DNA from: an uncultured Eubacterium sp.
GTDB taxonomy: Bacteria; Bacillota; Clostridia; Oscillospirales; Acutalibacteraceae
Assembly: GCA_900542875.1 (NCBI GenBank)
Contig: UQPH01000055.1
Coordinates: 1-5,996, forward strand
Length of the DNA: 5,996 nucleotides
Reading direction: 5' to 3'
Within the stretch, counting starts at the first letter, position 1; the number at the start of each line of letters is the position of its first letter. Made by a program: the position numbers and the translations under genes. Under the pieces are notes generated by a model. It was not told the DNA's origin. It ran no database searches and saw only the letters and a list, made by a program, of their open reading frames with translations. Below are positions 1 to 5,656 of this stretch, piece after piece.

Positions 1-90
1 AAACTTGTTACCGACTCCGTTGGGTATAGTGCAAGGTTGGAGAAGCCTTGTAGATGTCTTCCACCTTTGTTGTGTCTAAATATTACAACA
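1..90 (+). ncRNA. ssrS: Possible 3' part of a 6S RNA (partial, tentative)
   Basis: No convincing protein gene covers this edge, and the sequence is less AT-rich than the spacer beside it. On the plus strand it can fold locally: 30-36 pairs with 46-52 (7 bp, one G-U, 9-nt loop) and 68-73 pairs with 85-90 (6 bp). It contains GAGAAGCCTT at 40-49 followed by CACCTT at 62-67. From memory, the 3' half of E. coli 6S RNA has the same two blocks in the same order. 6S RNA binds the housekeeping RNA polymerase holoenzyme and mimics an open promoter. Context gives some support: in B. subtilis a 6S gene lies in the same neighbourhood as cymR, iscS and mnmA. The 5' half, including its side of the closing stem, lies outside the window, so the defining structure cannot be tested. 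It could instead be another structured RNA or the end of an unrecognised gene. Confidence 0.38.
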
Positions 91-96
91 TAAAAA

Positions 97-131
97 TTAA
101 AAATTCATTTATCCCAGATGAATAATTTTTT
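97..131. terminator. AU-rich hairpin between convergent units, possible bidirectional terminator
   Basis: The arms ATTCAT (103-108) and ATGAAT (118-123) enclose a 9-nt loop. The stem can extend with A-T pairs across a 2-nt bulge (99-102 with 126-129). On the plus strand a run of six T follows (126-131); on the minus strand the stem is followed by TTTTTAATTTTT. It begins 18 nt past the mnmA stop codon and could end the nifS-mnmA operon on one strand and the putative RNA on the other. The stem is almost all A-T, so its strength is doubtful. Confidence 0.4.
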
Positions 132-148
132 AATTCTTTTTGAACAAG

Positions 149-1207
149 TTATTCAATCGTTCCGCCTCCGAGGACATATTCTCCGTCATAAAGAACCACA
201 GCCTGACCCTTAGTTACGGCACGAACCGGAGAATCAAAGCACACTCTCACCTTATCCCCGACGCAACAAGCCGTGCATGGTACCTCACGCATATTATATC
301 TTGTTTTTGCCATACATTTTATTTTGCCGTTAGGCTTTTCAATAATCCAGTTAAAATCACCGGCTAGGAGTTCGCTTGAATTCAAATCATCATTAGAGCC
401 GAGAACGACTCTGTTATTTTTCAAATCCTTATCGATAACATAAACAGGATGACCCAGTGCGATATTAAGACCTTTTCTTTGTCCGATAGTATAGCGGATT
501 ATTCCCGAATGCTTACCGAGCACATTTCCGTTTTTATCAACGAAGTCGCCGGCGGGATATTTTTTACCCGCATAGTTTTCGATAAACTTGGAATAATCTC
601 CGTCGGGCACAAAGCAAATATCCTGGCTGTCCCTTTTTCTTGCATTTATAAATCCGTTTTCTTCGGCAACTTTTCTTATTTCTTCCTTAGAAAATTTGCC
701 GAGCGGAAAGATAGTATGGGCAAGTTGATACTGAGTAAGAGAGTAAAGAACGTAACTCTGGTCTTTTGTTATATCTTTACCCTTTTTGAGTAAATATCTG
801 CCGTCTTTATACTCAATATCGGCATAATGACCCGTTACCACATAATCGTACTTAAGTTCCTGCATTCTAAGCATAAGTTTTTCAAATTTAAGATGACGAT
901 TACATTCTATACAAGGGTTCGGTGTTCCGCCCTGTTCATAGGTTTTAATGAAATTATCTATTACCTTTTTTTCGAATTCGTCCTTGAAATTAAAGACATA
1001 ATAAGGCATACCGAGTTTTCGGGCAACAGCTCTTGCGTCCTCTATATCATCAAGAGAACAGCAAGTCTTTTCCCTGCTGATACCTATATCCTCATTATCG
1101 TAGAGTTTCATCGTTGCACCGATGCACTCATATGCGTTTTGTTTCATAAAAAGAGCGGCGACGCTAGAATCAACACCGCCACTCATAGCAATTATAGCTT
1201 TTTTCAT
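149..1207 (-). CDS. mnmA: tRNA-specific 2-thiouridylase MnmA
   Basis: MnmA activates U34 of tRNA-Lys, tRNA-Gln and tRNA-Glu with ATP and replaces the C2 oxygen with sulfur delivered by a cysteine desulfurase, giving the s2U base. The 352-residue product has the usual family length. Visible features are the N-terminal PP-loop SGGVDSS (residues 9-15), a Firmicutes-style CCSLDD stretch near 49-54, the catalytic Cys99 in TPNPCIECN, the TGHYA motif (125-129), KDQSYVL (148-154), and the second catalytic Cys198 in SQDICF. The C-terminal part carries the tRNA-binding IGQRKGL and beta-barrel region. It is the last gene of the nifS-nifU-nadA-mnmA operon. Its ATG lies 2 nt after the nadA stop, and I see no strong Shine-Dalgarno sequence, only a GAG/GGG-rich stretch inside the nadA end. 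Translation therefore probably depends on coupling to nadA. NifS, three genes upstream, is the likely sulfur donor. Confidence 0.97.
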   Translation of the reverse strand: MKKAIIAMSGGVDSSVAALFMKQNAYECIGATMKLYDNEDIGISREKTCCSLDDIEDARAVARKLGMPYYVFNFKDEFEKKVIDNFIKTYEQGGTPNPCIECNRHLKFEKLMLRMQELKYDYVVTGHYADIEYKDGRYLLKKGKDITKDQSYVLYSLTQYQLAHTIFPLGKFSKEEIRKVAEENGFINARKRDSQDICFVPDGDYSKFIENYAGKKYPAGDFVDKNGNVLGKHSGIIRYTIGQRKGLNIALGHPVYVIDKDLKNNRVVLGSNDDLNSSELLAGDFNWIIEKPNGKIKCMAKTRYNMREVPCTACCVGDKVRVCFDSPVRAVTKGQAVVLYDGEYVLGGGTIE

Positions 1208-1209
1208 AA

Positions 1210-2124
1210 TTAACCCAACTCAATCATCTTATCAATGCATCTCTTTGCACCGAGACGAACGTCCTCATCAAGTACGATTTCTTCGCCCGATATTCCCTTT
1301 ACGCAGTTAAGCACATCAACGATAGTGGTGATTTTCATATTATGACAAATTAAGTCCTTTGAAAGAGGATAGAACATCTTATCGGGACAAGAAAGCTGCA
1401 AATGAGATACAATACTGTTTTCCGTTCCGATTATAAATTCCTTTGCATCACTGTTCTTTGCATAGTTCATAATGCCTGTTGTCGAGCCGACATAATCAGC
1501 CATTTCCACAACTTCCTCAACGCATTCAGGATGAACCAAAAACAGTGCGTTCGGGTGCTCTGCCTTTGCCTTTTTAACATCTGATGCTGACATTCTGGCA
1601 TGAGTCGGACAACCGCCTGAAAGAAGTTTGAACTCCTTATTCGGCATTTGCTTTGCTATGTACGAACCGAGATTTCTGTCGGGGATAAAGAGAATCTTAT
1701 CGCTGTCAATGCTGTTGCAAATTTTAAGAGCGGAAGATGAAGTAACGCAAACATCGCAAACAGTCTTAAGTTCGCTCGTGGTATTAATATAAGCGACCAC
1801 GGTATAATCCGGGTACTGCTGCTTAACTTGCTCAATTAATTCTTTATCCATCATTTCAGCCATAGGACAGCCGGCGTCCGGATTTGCAAGATAAACCGTT
1901 TTTTCAGGTGAAAGAATTTTTACTGTTTCAGCCATAAATCTTACGCCGCACATAATAACGGTCTTATTCTTTACCTTGGACGCCTCAACAGACAATGCAA
2001 AACTATCGCCTACGAAGTCAGCAATTTCCACAATATCCGGTGTCTGATAACAATGCGCTAGAATGCAAATATCTTTATCTTTTTTTAGTTTTAATATTTC
2101 GTTTTGAATATCTTTTAATGCCAT
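1210..2124 (-). CDS. nadA: Quinolinate synthase NadA
   Basis: NadA condenses iminoaspartate with dihydroxyacetone phosphate to make quinolinate, the precursor of the NAD pyridine ring, using an oxygen-sensitive [4Fe-4S] cluster. The product has 304 residues, the length of the shorter NadA type found in Clostridia and Thermotoga. Three cysteines sit where the family has its cluster ligands: Cys86 (NPDAGCPMA), Cys172 (GGCPTH) and Cys260 (ICHNMK). Other family motifs are AHCYQ (23-27), GVRFMAET (60-67), YINTT (112-116), VTSSSA (127-132), PDRNLG (148-153), HPEC (198-201) and GSTTGI (213-218). The start has a good ribosome binding site, and 24 nt separate it from nifU. Neither nadB nor nadC is next to it, so the iminoaspartate source must be encoded elsewhere. 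Its position just after nifS-nifU fits its need for a freshly built Fe-S cluster. Confidence 0.97.
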   Translation of the reverse strand: MALKDIQNEILKLKKDKDICILAHCYQTPDIVEIADFVGDSFALSVEASKVKNKTVIMCGVRFMAETVKILSPEKTVYLANPDAGCPMAEMMDKELIEQVKQQYPDYTVVAYINTTSELKTVCDVCVTSSSALKICNSIDSDKILFIPDRNLGSYIAKQMPNKEFKLLSGGCPTHARMSASDVKKAKAEHPNALFLVHPECVEEVVEMADYVGSTTGIMNYAKNSDAKEFIIGTENSIVSHLQLSCPDKMFYPLSKDLICHNMKITTIVDVLNCVKGISGEEIVLDEDVRLGAKRCIDKMIELG

Positions 2125-2132
2125 AACAAAAA

Positions 2133-2138
2133 TCCTTT
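2133..2138 (-). promoter_or_regulatory. Ribosome binding site of nadA
   Basis: On the minus strand AAAGGA lies 8 nt before the nadA ATG, in the short gap after nifU. It fixes the start at 2124. Confidence 0.75.
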
Positions 2139-2148
2139 TGTGTGGTTA

Positions 2149-2589
2149 TTAATCTGCTTCTGCTGCCCTTTTCTCTACATCTGTCTCTGCAAACATAGAC
2201 GGGTCATAAGAAATGCCGTGTCTGTCATAATAATCCTTAACGGCAGCTTTTATTGCCTCTTCGGCAAGCACGGAACAGTGAATTTTAATCGGCGGTAAAC
2301 CGTCAAGAGCCTCAACAACCGCCTTGTTTGTAAGTTTAATTGCCTCGCTGATAGGCTTACCCTTAATAAGGCAAGTAGCCATAGAACTGGAAGCAATGGC
2401 AGATGCACAACCGAAAGTGTTAAACTTAACATCAGTGATAATTTGATTTTCATCTACCTTCAGATAGATTTTCATAATATCGCCGCACTTTGCGTTTCCT
2501 ACTTCGCCTACGCCGTCTGCGTCTTCTATTTTACCCACATTTCTGGGATTTGTAAAGTGGTCCATTACTTTTTCTGAATATAAAGCCAT
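2149..2589 (-). CDS. nifU: Fe-S cluster assembly scaffold NifU/IscU, Clostridium type
   Basis: This is a cytosolic scaffold on which sulfur from NifS and iron are assembled into [2Fe-2S]/[4Fe-4S] clusters for transfer to apoproteins. The 146-residue product is an N-terminal-type (IscU-like) domain with a short acidic tail after YYDRHG. The three ligand cysteines are Cys35 (in KCGD, with Asp37), Cys61 (FGCASA) and Cys105 (KIHCS, preceded by His104). NPRNVG (14-19) and LPPIK (98-102) are also typical. LPPIK matches the site that the HscA chaperone recognises in E. coli IscU, although no hsc genes are present here. I chose the ATG at 2589 because it overlaps the nifS stop by one base (TAATG), sits 9 nt after GAGGT, and starts the family-typical MxLYSEKVMDHF. 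An in-frame ATG 36 nt upstream is less likely. Coupled translation would keep NifS and NifU amounts in step. Confidence 0.95.
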   Translation of the reverse strand: MALYSEKVMDHFTNPRNVGKIEDADGVGEVGNAKCGDIMKIYLKVDENQIITDVKFNTFGCASAIASSSMATCLIKGKPISEAIKLTNKAVVEALDGLPPIKIHCSVLAEEAIKAAVKDYYDRHGISYDPSMFAETDVEKRAAEAD

Positions 2590-3773
2590 TATTCTACTAC
2601 CTCTCCTTTTTGAATTTTCTCCCAAACCGGAGATATTGACCTAAGATATTTAACAACCTTATGGATTGAATTTATAATTACTTCCGCTTCTTCCTCGGTG
2701 TTATACTCGCAAAGCGAAAGTCTTAGAGAGCCGTGTGCACTCTCAACGGGAACACCCATGGAAAGAAGTACATGAGAAGGGTCGAGCGATCCGCTGGTGC
2801 AGGCAGAACCTGACGAAGCGCAAATGCCGTCTTGGTCAAGGAGAAGCAGAAGTCCCTCTCCCTCAATTCCTTCAAAACTGAAATTGATTGTTCCGGGAAG
2901 TCTGTGCTCACGGTCGCCGTTGAGTTTACACATTTCTATATCGCTCACGCCGTCAATAATTTTATCTCTGATTTTCGATACATACTTTGCATTTTTATCG
3001 AGATTAGCGCACGCATCCTCAAGAGCAGCAGCCATACCTACTATGGAAGCCATATTCTCGGTACCTGCCCTTTTACCTCTTTCCTGTGCACCGCCGTTAA
3101 TCAGGTTTTGAAGAAGAATACCTTTTCGACAATAAAGGAATCCGACTCCCTTAGGTCCGTGAAATTTGTGTCCCGAAACAGAGAGCATATCAACGCCTAG
3201 GTCTTTTACATCAACGGGAATATGACCGACTGCCTGAACTGCGTCCGTATGAAAAACGACATTATTTTCCTTACAAATTTCGCCGATTTCTTTTATAGGC
3301 TGAACGGTACCGACTTCATTATTAGCAGTCATAATTGTAACTAAAGCAGTGTCCTCTCTTATTGCTTTTTTTACATCGTCAACCTTAACAATTCCGTTAT
3401 TATAGACATCGAGAAGTTGAATTTCAAAGCCCTCTTTTTTTAATTTATCAAGGGTATGAAGAACTGCATGATGCTCAAATTTAGAAGAAATAATATGTTT
3501 TTTTCCTCTTTTTGCGCCGTTATATGCGGCTGTCAAAATAGCCTGATTATCCGCTTCGCTTCCGCCCGAAGTAAAGTAAATTTCATTCGGATTTGCATTT
3601 ATACATTTTGCAACTCTCGCTCTCGCATCATCAAGATGCTCCTTTGCGATTTGACCGATATGATGGAGGGATGACGGGTTACCGTAAATTTCCTGCATCA
3701 TTGGCTTCATAGCCTCATAAGCCACATCGGAAAGCCTTGTAGTTGCGGCATTATCAACATAAATTGTTTTCAT
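2589..3773 (-). CDS. nifS: Cysteine desulfurase NifS/IscS
   Basis: This PLP enzyme removes sulfur from L-cysteine as an enzyme-bound persulfide, releasing alanine, and passes the sulfur to NifU, MnmA and other acceptors. The 394-residue product has the full family length. It starts with YVDNAATT (5-12). PLP-pocket residues are visible as His102 (EHHAVL), Asn152 (NNEVG), Asp177 and Gln180 (HTDAVQAVG) and the Schiff-base Lys203 (SGHKFHGPKG). The persulfide-forming Cys325 lies in SSGSACTSGS on the long mobile loop typical of group I (NifS/IscS) desulfurases, and RLSL (351-354) follows. It is the first gene of the four-gene operon. The start has AGGG 6 nt upstream and a leader of about 45 nt. Two inverted repeats at the promoter suggest repression according to Fe-S or cysteine status. 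No iscR or cymR gene is adjacent, unlike many Firmicutes. Whether the general name is iscS or nifS is a matter of convention. Confidence 0.97.
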   Translation of the reverse strand: MKTIYVDNAATTRLSDVAYEAMKPMMQEIYGNPSSLHHIGQIAKEHLDDARARVAKCINANPNEIYFTSGGSEADNQAILTAAYNGAKRGKKHIISSKFEHHAVLHTLDKLKKEGFEIQLLDVYNNGIVKVDDVKKAIREDTALVTIMTANNEVGTVQPIKEIGEICKENNVVFHTDAVQAVGHIPVDVKDLGVDMLSVSGHKFHGPKGVGFLYCRKGILLQNLINGGAQERGKRAGTENMASIVGMAAALEDACANLDKNAKYVSKIRDKIIDGVSDIEMCKLNGDREHRLPGTINFSFEGIEGEGLLLLLDQDGICASSGSACTSGSLDPSHVLLSMGVPVESAHGSLRLSLCEYNTEEEAEVIINSIHKVVKYLRSISPVWEKIQKGEVVE

Positions 3774-3795
3774 AATAAGCCCTGCCTTACATATT

Positions 3796-3812
3796 CCTAT
3801 TAACTTAATAGG
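3796..3812. promoter_or_regulatory. Leader inverted repeat CCTA-N9-TAGG (site 2), likely regulator operator
   Basis: On the minus strand CCTATTA and TAATAGG are perfect 7-bp arms around AGT. It lies between the predicted transcription start (about 3818) and the nifS start codon. It matches the core of the repeat over the -35 at 12 of 17 positions, including both outer tetranucleotides. It could be a second operator, or act in the mRNA as a 5'-end hairpin. Confidence 0.55.
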
Positions 3813-3825
3813 TTTTTCAAAAGAT

Positions 3826-3854
3826 AATATATACTTTATTTCCTACTTTGTCAA
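3826..3854 (-). promoter_or_regulatory. Promoter of nifS-nifU-nadA-mnmA
   Basis: On the minus strand TTGACA (3849-3854, perfect -35) is followed after exactly 17 bp by TATATT (3826-3831, 5 of 6 for -10). The DNA upstream is strongly AT-rich and may act as an UP element. Transcription should start near 3817-3819, giving a leader of about 45 nt. Confidence 0.85.
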
Positions 3855-3862
3855 TAGGAAAT
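3838..3862. promoter_or_regulatory. 25-bp inverted repeat over the -35 (site 1), likely Rrf2-family operator
   Basis: Perfect 8-bp arms ATTTCCTA and TAGGAAAT are separated by 9 bp that contain most of the -35 hexamer. The 25-bp span and the position over the promoter are typical of operators of Rrf2-family repressors (IscR, CymR), which control desulfurase and Fe-S operons. The assignment to that family is inference from the gene context; the repeat itself is plain in the sequence. Confidence 0.65.
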
Positions 3863-3910
3863 TAATATCAAATTTAATATATTATTTTCCGTAAAATAGT
3901 TAATATACCC

Positions 3911-3937
3911 AAAAATAAAACCCGAAAGTTATTCGGG
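3911..3937 (-). terminator. Intrinsic terminator of thyA-folA
   Basis: On the minus strand CCCGAA and TTCGGG form a 6-bp stem with a 5-nt loop, followed by TTTTATTTTT. It begins 6 nt after the folA stop codon and separates this unit from the nifS promoter. Confidence 0.85.
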
Positions 3938-3943
3938 CAATGT

Positions 3944-4417
3944 TTATTTGCTATAAAGAACGTGAGAAAATTCAATGCCGTCTGCATCGTAAGTTGCAAT
4001 TACATTCCTTTTGTAGAACGACTTATCAAAATGCGGAAAATAAACAGCGGCATTCTTATCCTCTGCATCAATCTCGGTAAGGTAGATTTTGTCGGCATCG
4101 GATATAAATTCGTCATATATTTTGCCGCCGCCGATTATAAAAATTTCATCATTTTCAGCAAAGCTGTATACATCATTAATATCGGTAATTACTTCGGCAC
4201 CGTCGGCGTTATAATTTTCATCGGAGGTTATAACAATATTCCGTCTGTTCGGCAAAGCCTTAGGAAGAGACTCAAAAGTTTTTCTGCCCATAACAACAGT
4301 ATGTCCCGTTGTTGTTTGCTTAAAAAATCTCATATCTTCCTTAAAATGCCAAATAAGGTCATTGTTTTTTCCCAGTTCAAAATTCTTGCCAACTGCGGCA
4401 ATAATTGAAATACTCAT
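3944..4417 (-). CDS. folA: Dihydrofolate reductase
   Basis: It reduces dihydrofolate to tetrahydrofolate with NADPH, which regenerates the cofactor that ThyA oxidises. The 157-residue product has the normal bacterial length. Motifs in order are ISIIAAVG at the N-terminus, NNDLIWHFKEDMRFFK (18-33) with Trp23 and the proton-donor/substrate acid Asp28, VVMGRKTFES (41-50), which includes the NADPH-binding GRKT, NIVIT (60-64), the IIGGGKIY dinucleotide loop (94-101), and IYLTEI (111-116) with the conserved Thr114. The residue before the catalytic acid is Glu27 rather than the more familiar Ala or Asn. The WHFKEDxxxFK form resembles other clostridial DHFRs. It lies 15 nt after thyA with its own ribosome binding site and is followed at once by a terminator, so thyA and folA form a two-gene operon. 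The name dfrA is also used, but nothing indicates an acquired resistance form. Confidence 0.96.
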   Translation of the reverse strand: MSISIIAAVGKNFELGKNNDLIWHFKEDMRFFKQTTTGHTVVMGRKTFESLPKALPNRRNIVITSDENYNADGAEVITDINDVYSFAENDEIFIIGGGKIYDEFISDADKIYLTEIDAEDKNAAVYFPHFDKSFYKRNVIATYDADGIEFSHVLYSK

Positions 4418-4422
4418 CGTTA

Positions 4423-4428
4423 CTCCTT
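4423..4428 (-). promoter_or_regulatory. Ribosome binding site of folA
   Basis: AAGGAG on the minus strand lies 5 nt before the folA ATG, within the 15-nt gap after thyA. It supports the start at 4417. Confidence 0.8.
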
Positions 4429-4432
4429 AATG

Positions 4433-5335
4433 TTACTGAGATATGGGAAATGCGATTTTTCCCATATGCTTATAATTTATCAATTTTACATCTTTACAGT
4501 CTCTTGAATTATCGAATTCAAAGAAGTCCTTTACTTCGGGATTGAGCCAAAGTTCAGGAGCGGGCAAATCACCCTGTTCGTCAAATCTTTTTATTTGTTC
4601 TTTAATTCCGTCAATCTGATTTACATAAATATGTGCATCTTTAATCGACCAGTCAACAGTTCCGCTCTTTAGACCGCAAGATTGTGCAAGCATACGATTA
4701 AGAAGTGCATATTGGGTAACATTAAACGGAAGACCGAGTGGAACGTCACAGCTTCTTTGATGAACCCAGCAATTAAGTTTGCCGTCGGTTACATCCCATT
4801 CGCTAGACCATACGCAACTCGGCAAAACTGCCGTATCAAGATAATCATTCTGCCATAGAGTCATTATCATTCTTCTGTCCTCGGGATGATTTTTAATCTT
4901 ATCAATAAGATTTTGAGTCATCTGAAATTTATTAACAATGTAACCGTAAGCAGTACCAATAGTATGTGCATATTCTTTGCCGAAAAATTTATGAACGCTC
5001 TGCTTTGTCAAAACTCCGTTCTCATCAGGAAGCATCTGAGTAGCGTTCCAATAACCCTCATCATCAATTTCCCATTCATTCCAAATCTTAACATCCCGTT
5101 TTTGGAGCCAACGAACATCATTCGACTGAGCCTGATAAATCCACAGCATTTCAAGTGCCGCCTGCCTGATGAACACCTGCTTAGTTGTAAGAATCGGAAA
5201 TTCTTTTTCCAAATCAAAACGGAAATGCCAAGCAGGCACCTTTACGCTGTCGACACCCGTTCTGTTAACCACTCTGCGACCGTCGGCGATTATAGTTTTG
5301 CAGAGTTCAATATAATCCTTATCCCACTGTGACAT
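4433..5335 (-). CDS. thyA: Thymidylate synthase ThyA (B. subtilis ThyA/phage-like type)
   Basis: It methylates dUMP to dTMP using 5,10-methylenetetrahydrofolate and releases dihydrofolate, which FolA recycles. Visible in the 300 residues are phosphate-binding Arg25 (NRTG), ILTTK (48-52), Glu62 before LW, WNEW (85-88), Tyr130, DRRMI (153-157, arginines that reach the partner subunit), nucleophile Cys174 (LPSC), QRSCD (193-197) with Arg194, Asn205 (GLPFN, the dUMP-selective residue), and DAHIY (233-237). The nucleophile is followed by Val rather than the usual His, and the end reads PELWLNPEVKDFFEF...LINYKH. Both traits recall B. subtilis ThyA, the phage phi3T-like branch. About 25 extra residues lie between WNEW and the Tyr130 segment, where some other bacterial enzymes also carry an insert. 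The protein ends ISQ, one residue past the hydrophobic C-terminus common in the family. The start follows GAGGTG at 5 nt and a clear promoter. Confidence 0.97.
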   Translation of the reverse strand: MSQWDKDYIELCKTIIADGRRVVNRTGVDSVKVPAWHFRFDLEKEFPILTTKQVFIRQAALEMLWIYQAQSNDVRWLQKRDVKIWNEWEIDDEGYWNATQMLPDENGVLTKQSVHKFFGKEYAHTIGTAYGYIVNKFQMTQNLIDKIKNHPEDRRMIMTLWQNDYLDTAVLPSCVWSSEWDVTDGKLNCWVHQRSCDVPLGLPFNVTQYALLNRMLAQSCGLKSGTVDWSIKDAHIYVNQIDGIKEQIKRFDEQGDLPAPELWLNPEVKDFFEFDNSRDCKDVKLINYKHMGKIAFPISQ

Positions 5336-5340
5336 AACTG

Positions 5341-5346
5341 CACCTC
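5341..5346 (-). promoter_or_regulatory. Ribosome binding site of thyA
   Basis: GAGGTG on the minus strand lies 5 nt before the thyA ATG and fixes the start at 5335. Confidence 0.75.
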
Positions 5347-5366
5347 ATAACAAAATTTACTACACA

Positions 5367-5395
5367 ATTCTACCATAAACGCAGAGCAAAGTAAA
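5367..5395 (-). promoter_or_regulatory. Promoter of thyA-folA
   Basis: On the minus strand TTTACT (5390-5395, 4 of 6 for -35) and TAGAAT (5367-5372, 5 of 6 for -10) are 17 bp apart, and TGG just before the -10 gives an extended -10 element. The predicted start near 5360 leaves a leader of about 25 nt. I see no operator or riboswitch in it. Confidence 0.7.
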
Positions 5396-5401
5396 CATAA
5401 T

Positions 5402-5431
5402 AAAATAAAAAAATCCGTTCATAAGAACGGA
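5402..5431 (-). terminator. Second intrinsic terminator upstream of thyA
   Basis: On the minus strand TCCGTTC and GAACGGA form a 7-bp stem with a 4-nt loop, followed directly by seven T, then A and four T. There is no T run on the plus side. It lies about 100 nt past the tRNA-operon terminator and just before the thyA promoter. It is either a backup stop for the tRNA operon or the end of an undetected short transcript. Confidence 0.8.
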
Positions 5432-5527
5432 AAAATTTACAAAAAAAACAGTTGCCCTTTTGTTTTCGCAACATAAACAATGCACAAAATCATTTCTGTC
5501 ATAAATTCACGATACAACATTTTTAAT

Positions 5528-5557
5528 AAAAAAAGCCTCAAACACAGTGTTTAAGGC
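5528..5557 (-). terminator. Intrinsic terminator of the tRNA operon
   Basis: It begins 7 nt past the CCA end of tRNA-Lys. On the minus strand GCCTTAAAC and GTTTGAGGC form a 9-bp stem (one T-G) with a 5-nt loop, followed by seven T. Confidence 0.9.
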
Positions 5558-5564
5558 GTTATAA

Positions 5565-5640
5565 TGGTGACCCATCGGGGATTCGAACCCCGGACACCTT
5601 GATTAAAAGTCAAGTGCTCTACCGCCTGAGCTAATGGATC
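5565..5640 (-). tRNA. tRNA-Lys(UUU)
   Basis: This is a 76-nt gene with encoded CCA and discriminator A. The acceptor stem is GATCCAT with ATGGGTC (one T-G pair). The anticodon loop CTTTTAA reads UUU (5605-5607) within a perfect CTTGA/TCAAG stem, and the T arm CGGGG/CCCCG is perfect. Its U34 is a substrate of MnmA. It is the last gene of the tRNA operon, 16 nt after tRNA-Gln. Confidence 0.97.
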
Positions 5641-5656
5641 AAATATACAATAAGAC

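Noticed and set aside
1..93. Plus-strand open frame at the left edge, 30 codons to TAA
   Set aside because: The translation has no recognisable motif and is Cys/Leu/Pro-rich in an unstructured way; the RNA reading fits better, though the frame cannot be excluded without more sequence.
2590..2625. In-frame upstream start adding 12 residues to NifU
   Set aside because: The extra residues lie inside nifS coding sequence and are not typical of the family, and the start at 2589 has a well-placed GAGGT and the coupling overlap with the nifS stop.
3774..3910. Riboswitch or T-box in the nifS leader
   Set aside because: The leader is only about 45 nt and holds one short inverted repeat; there is no aptamer-sized structure or terminator/antiterminator pair.
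3962..4408. Long plus-strand frames opposite folA, thyA, nifS, nadA and mnmA
   Set aside because: They lie wholly antisense to well-identified genes, lack ribosome binding sites and family motifs, and arise from the base composition of the coding strand.
5437..5520. 27-codon minus-strand open frame between two terminators
   Set aside because: It has no ribosome binding site, begins only 7 nt after the T run of the tRNA terminator, and shows no recognisable motif. Chance is the simpler explanation.
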